Below, piece by piece: positions 1 to 6,557 of a DNA stretch of 8,580 nt (positions within the stretch are counted from its first letter, which is position 1; each line of letters begins with the position of its first letter). The position numbers were made by a program, and so were the translations under genes. Source of the stretch: Bdellovibrio sp. (GTDB taxonomy: Bacteria > Bdellovibrionota > Bdellovibrionia > Bdellovibrionales > Bdellovibrionaceae); assembly GCA_017745015.1 (NCBI GenBank), contig JAGIAF010000144.1, positions 1-8,580 of the forward strand. The letters run 5' to 3'. The notes below the pieces were generated by a model. That model did no database searches. It saw nothing but the letters and a program-made list of their open reading frames with translations, and was not told where the DNA came from.

Positions 1-536
1 GTACTGGCGACCTGGCGATTGAATTCAAACAAACTGTGGGCGGCAAAGGTGCCGTAACTGGCACGGACTTCTGCGCTGAGATGTTGATCCCAGCACCAGG
101 CAAAGCCAAAGAGCGCGGTTTAGACATCACTTTTGAACAAGCCGATGTGACGCAACTTCAATACGCTGACAACTCCTTCGATATCTCTAGCATCTCTTTT
201 GGTATCCGCAATGTCGGTGATCCGGTAAAAGGCTTGAGCGAAATGGCTCGCGTAACAAAACCAGGCGGCAAAGTGATGGTTTTGGAGTTCGGCCAAGTGA
301 ACATCCCTGTGTTCGGTGCGCTTTATAACTTCTATTCTCAAAATATCTTACCGAAAATCGGTGGCTTGGTAACGGGCCAAAAAGATGCTTACGAATATTT
401 GCAAAAATCTTCAGCGGCCTTCCCATGTCGCGAAGGTTTCGTAGATTTGATGAAACAAACAAATCAATTCTCTCACTGCGAGTACATCGCTCTGACTGGC
501 GGGATTGCTTACATTTACAAAGGCACTGTTAAGTAA
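1..536 (+). CDS. ubiE: Menaquinone/ubiquinone C-methyltransferase UbiE/MenG, 3' part (5' end outside window)
   Basis: SAM-dependent methyltransferase that C-methylates demethylmenaquinone (and, in organisms that have it, the ubiquinone precursor) at the membrane. The reading frame is open to the left edge (first whole codon at base 3). It begins inside SAM motif I (GTGDLAI), so the GTG at 36 is not the start; about 178 of the usual 230-250 residues are present. Family marks seen: TGTDFCAEML after motif I, FGIRNV, the KPGGKVMVLEF strand, a PKIGGLV stretch and C-terminal LTGGIAYIYKG. Whether it should be called menG depends on the quinone used. The menB gene on the other strand and the absence of any ubiquinone-specific gene here favour menaquinone. 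A terminator follows 38 bases after the stop. The stop codon is echoed 12 nt later by a second in-frame TAA. Confidence 0.93.
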   Translation, partial: TGDLAIEFKQTVGGKGAVTGTDFCAEMLIPAPGKAKERGLDITFEQADVTQLQYADNSFDISSISFGIRNVGDPVKGLSEMARVTKPGGKVMVLEFGQVNIPVFGALYNFYSQNILPKIGGLVTGQKDAYEYLQKSSAAFPCREGFVDLMKQTNQFSHCEYIALTGGIAYIYKGTVK

Positions 537-573
537 GCTGTGAAGTAAGCTCGGACATCCATCAGATTCCACC

Positions 574-607
574 AAAAAGGCGTCTCATTTAGACGCCTTT
601 TTTATTT
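574..607 (+). terminator. Rho-independent terminator after ubiE/menG
   Basis: A 12-bp stem (574-585 pairing with 591-602) with core GGCGTCT/AGACGCC encloses a 5-nt loop. The A-run on the left arm and the T-run on the right give the usual U-tract. It lies between the ubiE stop and the start of the next plus-strand gene, so the next gene probably has its own promoter. Confidence 0.9.
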
Positions 608-613
608 TCCGAT

Positions 614-643
614 TTGACCCTTCGCAGAGTTTTATCCGATCCT
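614..643 (+). promoter_or_regulatory. Weak candidate promoter for the exported protein gene
   Basis: TTGACC at 614-619 is a good -35 match. It is followed after 18 nt by GATCCT (638-643), a poor -10 match. The position, downstream of a terminator and just upstream of the gene at 662, is the main support. The -10 is unconvincing and the promoter could use another sigma factor. Confidence 0.3.
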
Positions 644-661
644 TAGTCTGATGGAGGATTT

Positions 662-1207
662 ATGAAACGAATGACGATCGCCCTGACACTTCTTATTTGC
701 TCTATGGCTTTTGCCAATGAAGAAGCACCCCCTTCTAGTGAGGTTCCTGCTGTAACCTCAACCTCTTCCACGAAAGTTATTAGCACGACAACAACCGTGA
801 CTTCGGGAGTTCCAGTAAAACCAAAGAGGGCCGCGAAAGTTAAAAAAACTCAAACTACAAATGGCTATGAATTTAAATTCGAAGTTCTGCTTGATGGTAA
901 GCCCGCTTCTCAGCCCCTCGTGCATGTGAAAGCGGGTCAGCCTGCGAGCTTTGAAATCGACCAGCCTAATGGCGATAAAACGGCTATTGAGCTCACTGCA
1001 AAAGATGACACGATGGACGGCAAGCCTGGCATCTTGATTGATTTGATTATGGCAAATGTCAGCAAAAACGGATCGAAGTTGGTTTTTGCGACTCCGAAGT
1101 TAATGGTTTTCGACGATAGCGAGGAAGCAGAGATCTCGATCAGCGCTCAAAGACCCGGACAAGCCGATATCAAAATTAAAGTCATAGCGGCTCGAAAATC
1201 TCTCTAG
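662..1207 (+). CDS. Small exported protein of unknown function (Sec signal peptide, Ser/Thr-rich linker, C-terminal beta-rich domain)
   Basis: Product of 181 residues that I do not recognise. Residues 1-18 form a clean Sec signal peptide: KR at the N-terminus, a hydrophobic core (IALTLLICSMAF) and an AFA cleavage site before NEE. No lipobox cysteine follows, so the mature protein is probably periplasmic or surface-exposed. Residues about 19-65 are low-complexity, rich in Ser, Thr, Pro and Val, and end in a Lys/Arg-rich patch (KPKRAAKVKK). Residues about 68-178 alternate hydrophobic and polar residues as in a beta-sandwich. The segment ATPKLMVFDDSEEAEISI loosely recalls strands of secretin-type domains, too short to assign. 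The start is fixed by GGAGG at 653-657, four bases before the ATG. It stands alone between two terminators, so context gives no function. Confidence 0.85.
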   Translation: MKRMTIALTLLICSMAFANEEAPPSSEVPAVTSTSSTKVISTTTTVTSGVPVKPKRAAKVKKTQTTNGYEFKFEVLLDGKPASQPLVHVKAGQPASFEIDQPNGDKTAIELTAKDDTMDGKPGILIDLIMANVSKNGSKLVFATPKLMVFDDSEEAEISISAQRPGQADIKIKVIAARKSL

Positions 1208-1247
1208 TTTTCGCAGCCATCGCGATATCATATGGGCTTGATCCCTG

Positions 1248-1290
1248 AAAATATAAAAGGCTGAGAGAACATCTCAGCCTTTTATATTTT
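1248..1290. terminator. Bidirectional terminator between convergent transcripts
   Basis: A perfect 19-bp inverted repeat (1248-1266 with 1272-1290) with a 5-nt loop GAACA. The GC-containing core GGCTGAGA/TCTCAGCC is flanked on both sides by A/T runs, so either strand reads as hairpin plus U-rich tail. It sits 40 nt after the stop of the exported-protein gene and 32 nt after the ilvE stop on the opposite strand, so it can end both transcripts. Confidence 0.93.
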
Positions 1291-1322
1291 ACGCGTGTGC
1301 GCAACCAACAGTGTGTCCGTAC

Positions 1323-2390
1323 CTAAACAGTCAGAGGAACGATCCAGCCGAAGTCGTCTTTCAATGCGCCTTTTTGGATGGATGTGATCTCTTTGTAAAG
1401 TTCTGTGCTCAAAGGACCATTTTCGCAATTATTGATCGTCCAGTCTTTTTCGTTGTAGTGAATCACGCCGATCGGAGAGATCACTGCCGCAGTTCCTGTA
1501 CCGAAGGCTTCTTTAAGTTCGCCTTTGTCCAAGCGCTCGATCACTTCTGTGATCGTGATACGTCTTTCAACGATTGGGAGATTTTTCTTTTTCAAAACTT
1601 GGATGATGGCATCGCGCGTACCACCAGAAAGAATGCTGCCGTTCAACTCTGGAGTTACGATTTCATTGTTGAATACGAAGAACGCATTCATTGTGCCGAC
1701 TTCTTCGATACCCAAGTGCTCAACGTCCAACCACAAAACCTGCGCGTAGCCTTTTTTCTTAGCTTCAAGTGCAGCCTTCAAGCTGGCAGCGTAGTTCGCA
1801 CCGGCTTTAACCGCACCCAAGCCACCTGGAGCTGCACGAAGGTATTTTTCTTCTGTCCAGATTTTAACAGGTTTCGTACCTTCAGCGTAATAAGCACCTA
1901 CTGGAGAAAGCAAGATCATGAATGTTGTTTCACGAGAAGGACGAACACCAAGGAACGCCTCTGTACCGATCAATGTTGGACGGATGTACAAAGAAGTATT
2001 TGGCTCGTGGGGAATCCAGCGCTCATCAGCAGCAACCAACTCATGCAAACCTTGCATGAAAAGTTCCATCGGCGGAGCTTCAAGACAGATGCGTTCAGCA
2101 CCTTCAACCAAACGATTGTAATTGAATTCGGGGCGGAAGAAGACCACTTTACCGTCAGCTTGACGGAAGGCCTTCATGCCTTCGAACAAAGCTTGGCCAT
2201 AGTGAAGAACAGATGCACCTGGATCGATCTCCAAGGGGCCGTACGGCAAGATCTGAGCGTCATACCAACCCTTACCCTCAGCATATTTCGCTACAAACAT
2301 GTGATCAGTAAAATACTGACCGAAACCAAGTTTATCAGATGGAGGAAGGGCCTTCGGAGTCGTGACGAGTGTCTTAGAAATATTTGTCAT
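1323..2390 (-). CDS. ilvE: Branched-chain amino acid aminotransferase
   Basis: PLP enzyme of fold type IV that interconverts Leu, Ile and Val with their 2-oxo acids using glutamate/2-oxoglutarate, in the cytoplasm. At 355 residues it fits the longer eukaryotic/actinobacterial-like BCAT class rather than the roughly 310-residue E. coli IlvE. Seen: LHYGQALFEGMKAFR (63-76), RPEFNYNRL (86-94), YIRPTLIGTE (135-144), the Schiff-base lysine K195 in AVKAGANYAAS, EEVGTMNAFF (229-238) and the phosphate-binding GTGTAAVISPIG (297-308). The ATG start has only a weak upstream AGG. It is the last gene of the minus-strand cluster, 55 nt after the lipoprotein gene, and ends at the shared terminator. It may be co-transcribed or have its own promoter. 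Activity on aromatic keto acids is possible but cannot be read from sequence. Confidence 0.95.
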   Translation of the reverse strand: MTNISKTLVTTPKALPPSDKLGFGQYFTDHMFVAKYAEGKGWYDAQILPYGPLEIDPGASVLHYGQALFEGMKAFRQADGKVVFFRPEFNYNRLVEGAERICLEAPPMELFMQGLHELVAADERWIPHEPNTSLYIRPTLIGTEAFLGVRPSRETTFMILLSPVGAYYAEGTKPVKIWTEEKYLRAAPGGLGAVKAGANYAASLKAALEAKKKGYAQVLWLDVEHLGIEEVGTMNAFFVFNNEIVTPELNGSILSGGTRDAIIQVLKKKNLPIVERRITITEVIERLDKGELKEAFGTGTAAVISPIGVIHYNEKDWTINNCENGPLSTELYKEITSIQKGALKDDFGWIVPLTV

Positions 2391-2430
2391 GGAATTGGAG
2401 TACCTAATTTGAGTGCTCCCGTCAAACCAC
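2391..2430 (-). promoter_or_regulatory. ilvE leader with candidate -35 box and small hairpin at the ribosome-binding region
   Basis: Reading on the minus strand, the 55-nt gap before ilvE contains TTGACG, a good -35 match. About 17 nt further is TACTCC, a poor -10 that would place the transcript start almost at the ATG. The same stretch can fold as AATTaGG-TACT-CCAATT, which would bury the only purine-rich ribosome-binding candidate. I regard this as suggestive only. Confidence 0.25.
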
Positions 2431-2445
2431 CCTGCTTCTTATCAG

Positions 2446-2712
2446 CTATAATGGCAGATTTTTCTCATTGAAATCCAGTTGAGATGCGAGCATCTCAACG
2501 AAATAAGGCGCGGGACCAACTAAGGGAGCCATACCACCTAATAATTCAAGCTGACGCCAGCCAAAACTCACATCTGGTGGAGGTGACTGCTGAGGGCTTG
2601 TTTGTGGTTCCGGAGGTTTTGGAGGAGGAATAGCAGGCTGCTGCGGTCTTGTGGGGCAGCCACACAAGGAACTGAAGGTAAAAATGAGAAGAAGAGAATA
2701 TCGCCAGTTCAT
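2446..2712 (-). CDS. Small proline-rich lipoprotein of unknown function
   Basis: Product of 88 residues, not recognised. Residues 1-18 form a lipoprotein signal: MNWRY, then hydrophobic LLLIFTF, then the lipobox LCGC with C19 as the likely lipidated residue. The mature part starts with about 28 residues very rich in Pro and Gln (PPPKPPEPQTSPQQSPPP), typical of an extended tether. It ends in a short domain of about 40 residues (DVSFGWRQLELLGG through LDFNEKNLPL). It sits between menB (71 nt upstream) and ilvE (55 nt downstream) on the same strand. The ribosome-binding site is poor: AGAGGA lies unusually far upstream and a weaker AGAG lies close. It has no obvious link to the metabolic neighbours. 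The signal and lipobox argue it is a real gene rather than chance. Confidence 0.75.
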   Translation of the reverse strand: MNWRYSLLLIFTFSSLCGCPTRPQQPAIPPPKPPEPQTSPQQSPPPDVSFGWRQLELLGGMAPLVGPAPYFVEMLASQLDFNEKNLPL

Positions 2713-2765
2713 AGCTCTATTCTCTTCCTCTTAAATTTCGAAACCTACGTGTTTTCTTACACTGG

Positions 2766-2784
2766 GCCGGACACTAGTCGCGGC
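2766..2784 (-). other. Hairpin at the menB stop codon, without U-tract
   Basis: GCCG-GAC and GTC-CGGC arms around ACTA form a 7-bp stem with one bulged G, immediately at the menB stop. No run of T follows on the minus strand, so it does not qualify as an intrinsic terminator. It may be a 3'-end stabiliser or simply chance. Confidence 0.3.
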
Positions 2785-3683
2785 TAATAGTGCCAAGGGA
2801 ATTTCGAGAAATCGCGTGGGCGCTTTTCTACGAAAGATCCACGGCCTTCCACCGCTTCTTCAGTGCCATATGCGAGTCTTGTCGCCTCTCCGGCAAACAA
2901 TTGTTGGCCAACTAATCCGTCATCAATCATATTGAATCCGAATTTGAGCATTCTCATAGCTGTTGGACTCTTAGAATTCATTTCCTTAGCCCACTCAAGC
3001 GCAACCTTCTCAAGATCTTTATGAGGGATTACCGCGTTTACCATGCCCATTTCAAAAGCTTCTTGCGCAGAATAGTTGCGACCCAAGAAGAAGATTTCGC
3101 GAGCACGTTTTTGACCAACCATGCGAGCAAGGTATGCCGAACCGTAACCGCTATCGAAGCTTGCTACGTCTGGATCTGTTTGCTTAAACACCGCGTGCTC
3201 TTTACTTGCCAACGTCAAATCGCAGACAACGTGCAATGAGTGACCGCCACCTACTGCCCAACCTGGCACAACTGCCACAACGATTTTAGGCATGAAGCGA
3301 ATCAAACGCTGAACTTCCAAGATGTGAAGGCGCCCCAAGCGCGCAAGGTCTGCTTTACCAGCCGCTTCTTTGTCTTCGTATTTATAGCCGTCTTTACCGC
3401 GGATACGTTGGTCACCACCAGAGCAGAACGCCCAACCGGCGTCTTTTGGTGAAGGACCATTACCTGTGATCAAAACGACGCCGACGTCAGGAGATGTGCG
3501 GGCATCTTCAAGAGCGATGTAAAGTTCATCTACCGTTTGCGGGCGGAAAGCATTGCGCACTTCAGGTCTGTTGAAGGCGATACGAACCGTGCCTTGATCT
3601 TTAGCGCGGTGATAAGTGATATCTTTAAAATTAAAGCCAGGAACTTCCGTCCACCACTCAGGATTGAAAATCTCAGAAACCAT
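2784..3683 (-). CDS. menB: 1,4-dihydroxy-2-naphthoyl-CoA synthase
   Basis: Crotonase-fold enzyme that cyclises o-succinylbenzoyl-CoA to 1,4-dihydroxy-2-naphthoyl-CoA in menaquinone synthesis. It has 299 residues. Seen: FNRPEVRNAFRP (37-48), the oxyanion-hole segment CSGGDQR (87-93), PGWAVGGGHSLHVVCDL (140-156), FKQTDPDVASFDSGYGS (166-182) and a C-terminal AVEGRGSFVEKRPRDFSKFP. D177 and Y272 match the catalytic Asp and Tyr of the family. D170, directly after FKQT, replaces the glycine of E. coli MenB. Family knowledge says this gives a built-in carboxylate and removes the need for bicarbonate, as in the mycobacterial enzyme, which it resembles closely at the C-terminus (GLVGQQLFAGEATRLAY). An AGGGAG ribosome-binding site (3689-3694) lies 5 nt before the ATG. 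The gene begins 19 nt after aroC, so it is almost surely co-transcribed with the enzyme that makes chorismate. Confidence 0.96.
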   Translation of the reverse strand: MVSEIFNPEWWTEVPGFNFKDITYHRAKDQGTVRIAFNRPEVRNAFRPQTVDELYIALEDARTSPDVGVVLITGNGPSPKDAGWAFCSGGDQRIRGKDGYKYEDKEAAGKADLARLGRLHILEVQRLIRFMPKIVVAVVPGWAVGGGHSLHVVCDLTLASKEHAVFKQTDPDVASFDSGYGSAYLARMVGQKRAREIFFLGRNYSAQEAFEMGMVNAVIPHKDLEKVALEWAKEMNSKSPTAMRMLKFGFNMIDDGLVGQQLFAGEATRLAYGTEEAVEGRGSFVEKRPRDFSKFPWHY

Positions 3684-3702
3684 AATTACTCCCTAATTCG
3701 AA

Positions 3703-4731
3703 TTAAACGCGATCCGTTTTAGCCCACAGGTAGTGGTCTGCCAATACCAGCCATGTCATGGATTCCAAGACTGGAATGGCTCTGGTGACGATACAAGGGT
3801 CATGACGGCCCTTCTTTGCGACATCCAAAATGGAGCTCGTCGGTTTAAAGGAAATACGTAATAAAATATCTTCGCCCGTAGACATACCACCGCGGATACC
3901 ACCGTAAGGCGCTTGGTTGCCACCATGGAATTCAGTGCCTTGGACGCCCGCGGACTCAAAGCCCAAGCCCAATTCAAAACCGTTCGTCGCGCCCACACTT
4001 AAGAAAGCTTGAGCCAAATCGGCTTTCAATTTGTGGAAGACAGGTTGGCCCAACGACGCTGGAGGATTTTGGACCAAAATCTCTGACACACCACCGTAGG
4101 ATTCCCCGCTGTCTTGAGCTTTTTTAAGAAGTTCGGCCACTTCCTGATCGCGTTTAGATGGAAACCGCGCTTGGTAAGAATCAATCTCAAGCTTAGCCAC
4201 ATGTGAACGCTCTTCATCGGTCAAAGTCATCGGACCAATTTGTGAAGCGTAACCGATCACTTTGGTTTTAGTACTGACCTCCGCCAATAACATTTGCGCC
4301 ACCGATCCCGCCATTACGCGAGAAACAGTTTCACGTCCTGATGATCTGCCGCCCCCACGATGGTCACTGTGACCGAATTTATTTTTCCACATATCGTCGG
4401 CATGGCCAGCACGTGGTGAGTTTTGAATTTTCGCATAGTCTTGAGAACGAGCATCTTGATTGCGAACGATCATCGCGATGGGAGTCCCCAAAGTTTTACC
4501 TTCGAATACGCCGCTCAGAACTTCCGGCACATCTGTTTCTTGGCGACCGGATACGATTTGGCCAGAGCCATGGTGACCAGGACGACGGCGCTCAAGTTCT
4601 TTTTTAAGCAGCTCTTCATCAAAATGAACACCAGCAGGACATCCATCGATCAAAACACCCAAGGCCGTACCATGGCTTTCACCAAAAGAGGTCACGACAA
4701 ATCGAGATCCGAATGAATTTGCTCCGCTCAT
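3703..4731 (-). CDS. aroC: Chorismate synthase
   Basis: FMN-dependent enzyme that converts EPSP to chorismate, the last step of the shikimate pathway. It has 342 residues, near the usual 350-360. Seen: FGESHG (16-21) and DGCPAG, the RAGHADDMW segment (107-115), HSDHRGGGRSSGRETVSRV (121-139), LGLGFESAGVQG (255-265) and GGIRGGMSTGEDI (277-289). The C-terminal DPCIVTRAIPVLESM is also present. H20 and H110 are the likely equivalents of the two conserved catalytic histidines. The frame stays open upstream to 4893, but the first family motif follows the ATG at 4729-4731. GAGGAG (4740-4745) lies 8 nt before that ATG, so 4731 is the start. This ATG overlaps the stop of the upstream fusion gene as ATGA, indicating coupled translation. 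Confidence 0.96.
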   Translation of the reverse strand: MSGANSFGSRFVVTSFGESHGTALGVLIDGCPAGVHFDEELLKKELERRRPGHHGSGQIVSGRQETDVPEVLSGVFEGKTLGTPIAMIVRNQDARSQDYAKIQNSPRAGHADDMWKNKFGHSDHRGGGRSSGRETVSRVMAGSVAQMLLAEVSTKTKVIGYASQIGPMTLTDEERSHVAKLEIDSYQARFPSKRDQEVAELLKKAQDSGESYGGVSEILVQNPPASLGQPVFHKLKADLAQAFLSVGATNGFELGLGFESAGVQGTEFHGGNQAPYGGIRGGMSTGEDILLRISFKPTSSILDVAKKGRHDPCIVTRAIPVLESMTWLVLADHYLWAKTDRV

Positions 4732-6557
4732 ATTGATTTCTCCTCGCACTGATTCCAGAAAGCTCGTTGTTGTTGAGCTTGTCCGATAAACATCGATAGT
4801 CCCGATTGGTAATTGGTCGCACGCAATTGTGCGTATTCGCGCCCCATAGAATCTTCTTTGTAATTTAAATCTAAAATCATTGCCGGATTCCACTCTGCTG
4901 GTGGCATCACAGTTTCAGGAGCTCTGGGAGCTGCCCAGATTAAAACTTTCGGCATCAAGCCTTTTGCGCTCTCAGATCCTGGACGAGGCTCACCGGTGCG
5001 TGAAGAGAAGTAGCTTGCATGAGGCAATGCTTTTTCAATCATTGGAAGCACCCCACCGCCGCCCCATACGAAAATTTCTTTTTGTAAAGGAGCAAGCATG
5101 CCAATGCCCTCGATCAGCTCCCGGAATCCATCATCATCTGTCGAAGTTCCATTCCACTGACCTTTTAATCTATCAAAGTACAAAGTGTTCACAGCTTTGA
5201 GTTCGGGATGACGACACCATTTCGCAGCGTTCTCTTTATGAGGCGCTGTCACAGCGGCATAGCGAAGACCGAACTTTTCCAGAATGGGCATTGCTTCATT
5301 CCACTCTTCGCGAGTAATTTGAACAAAGAATACTGGCAAATTGCGTTTCTTGAAATAATCCGAATGCTCAATCGGCGTAAAACTGTGCGCCACGGGGTCA
5401 CCGAGGACCGCCGCAAAACCTTCGGGCTTATCTGGCGTCATCATCCATTGAAAAAGTGTCGGCTGATCACTGGCGCTCCCTTCACCGTCACGCCAGAAGT
5501 TGATCAATTGCTGATCTTTTTGCAGCAGACGATACCAGCCCCAACGACCGTTCAAAGAACGCGGCAAGAAACTGCGATTCGCAGAATCTTCCGTTTGCCA
5601 TTGGTGGTATTTCATCAGGTCTTTAAAGCCCGAGATCATGGGAGCATACTTCAAATGCGCCACCTGATCTTTCAGCGCTGCAAGATCCGAAAAGTGCAAT
5701 TCCTCATGAGCGGAAAGAATCAATTTCTCTTTCGGCACATGCTGCAACAACTGCGTCGGTGGGCCCAGCTCTAGGGCCCAATCCACCCAAGCTGCTTTTT
5801 CCAAAATCTTTTTGGCACTTTCTGTTCCCCACCAAGCCGCATGATCTTTCACATGACGGAACGAGAACAAAAACTGTTCGTGAGGCATTTCGTTCAGAAC
5901 TTGCAGAATGAATTCTTCAGATAAGAAATCATCACGCAACTCAAAGAGCTCGATCTCACGACCTTGATAGCGCTCTTTAAACAATTCCCAACGACGTGCC
6001 TTTTGCATCAACGATGGCATCAGCGTCACCGCCCCGCCTACATTTTGCAATTTATGAGTCAAAAGAGATTTCTCAACACTCAACACTTGGTGATGATGTT
6101 CAAAAATTCCTTCAGGCATTAGATAGATCTCATCTGCGGCATCACGATAACGAGGCTCACGTTGCTGAGCGCGATCTTGGAACTCTTGAATCGGAGAAAG
6201 CTCCGGATTCAGACGTGGACGGTTCAAGAAAATACGACCATCAAGATCTGTTTGGCGACGCACCCAAAGGGTACGGACCGTTTCAGGAATCACCGCCACA
6301 TCAAAACCAGCGCCCACCACCAGGAACATTTCCTTGTGTGGCTTTTGCAAAGTTTCAAGGAACATCTGACGTTCTAATTCGCGGAAATAAGACTCACCGT
6401 GATCAAAAAATAAATCGCGAATAGATTTTCCGATTTTCTCTTCGATGGCTTCATCAAGATCAATGAATTCGGCTTCTGATTCGGGAATCGAGAGTCTTAA
6501 GCGTTTGACCAGTTCTGTTTTACCAGTGCCGCGGTGACCGATGATGATTGTGATCAT
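4728..6557 (-). CDS. Trifunctional shikimate kinase / type I 3-dehydroquinate dehydratase / shikimate dehydrogenase
   Basis: Single 609-residue polypeptide with three shikimate-pathway domains in the order AroK-AroD-AroE. Kinase, about 1-165: Walker A GHRGTGKT (7-14), FIDLDE with D35, FRELE with R59, a glycine-loop variant GAG (82-84), NRPRL and REPRY. Dehydroquinase, about 174-372: E206/R208/D210 in FELRDD, R234 with D238 (Glu in the enteric enzyme), the general-base H284 in LSAHEEL, Schiff-base K303 in HLKYAPMI, R343, and S361/Q365 in SASDQ. Dehydrogenase, about 380-609: GDPVAHSFTP (386-395), VTAPHK with K441, N457, the TSTDDDGF segment with D474, cofactor loop WGGGG, SRT, and C-terminal GLSMFIGQAQQQ. 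Both the second and third domains are short for their families. The ATG at 6555-6557 has AGGAA 7 nt before it and overlaps the aroA stop as ATGA. An upstream TTG start (6581) is less likely. The end domains are secure; the middle assignment rests on motif alignment by eye. Confidence 0.88.
   Translation of the reverse strand: MITIIIGHRGTGKTELVKRLRLSIPESEAEFIDLDEAIEEKIGKSIRDLFFDHGESYFRELERQMFLETLQKPHKEMFLVVGAGFDVAVIPETVRTLWVRRQTDLDGRIFLNRPRLNPELSPIQEFQDRAQQREPRYRDAADEIYLMPEGIFEHHHQVLSVEKSLLTHKLQNVGGAVTLMPSLMQKARRWELFKERYQGREIELFELRDDFLSEEFILQVLNEMPHEQFLFSFRHVKDHAAWWGTESAKKILEKAAWVDWALELGPPTQLLQHVPKEKLILSAHEELHFSDLAALKDQVAHLKYAPMISGFKDLMKYHQWQTEDSANRSFLPRSLNGRWGWYRLLQKDQQLINFWRDGEGSASDQPTLFQWMMTPDKPEGFAAVLGDPVAHSFTPIEHSDYFKKRNLPVFFVQITREEWNEAMPILEKFGLRYAAVTAPHKENAAKWCRHPELKAVNTLYFDRLKGQWNGTSTDDDGFRELIEGIGMLAPLQKEIFVWGGGGVLPMIEKALPHASYFSSRTGEPRPGSESAKGLMPKVLIWAAPRAPETVMPPAEWNPAMILDLNYKEDSMGREYAQLRATNYQSGLSMFIGQAQQQRAFWNQCEEKSI

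Noticed and set aside
2447..2452. TATAAT on the plus strand as a -10 box
   Set aside because: No plus-strand gene follows it and no -35 match was seen at the proper distance; it overlaps the stop of the lipoprotein gene.
1311..2471. Long plus-strand open frame (386 codons) opposite ilvE
   Set aside because: It is antisense to a fully convincing aminotransferase, its product is Cys/Phe-rich with no motif, and it spans the ilvE ends and the shared intergenic region.
2749..2762. Small GTGT/ACAC hairpin after menB
   Set aside because: Only four base pairs and no following T-run on the minus strand, so it is not supported as a terminator.
4732..4893. 54-residue N-terminal extension of aroC
   Set aside because: The extension has no family similarity, overlaps the coding end of the fusion gene, and the internal ATG at 4731 has an ideal ribosome-binding site.
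5208..5774. Plus-strand open frame (188 codons) opposite the dehydroquinase/dehydrogenase domains
   Set aside because: The opposite strand carries continuous shikimate dehydrogenase and dehydroquinase motifs; this frame has no recognisable signal, domain or ribosome-binding site.
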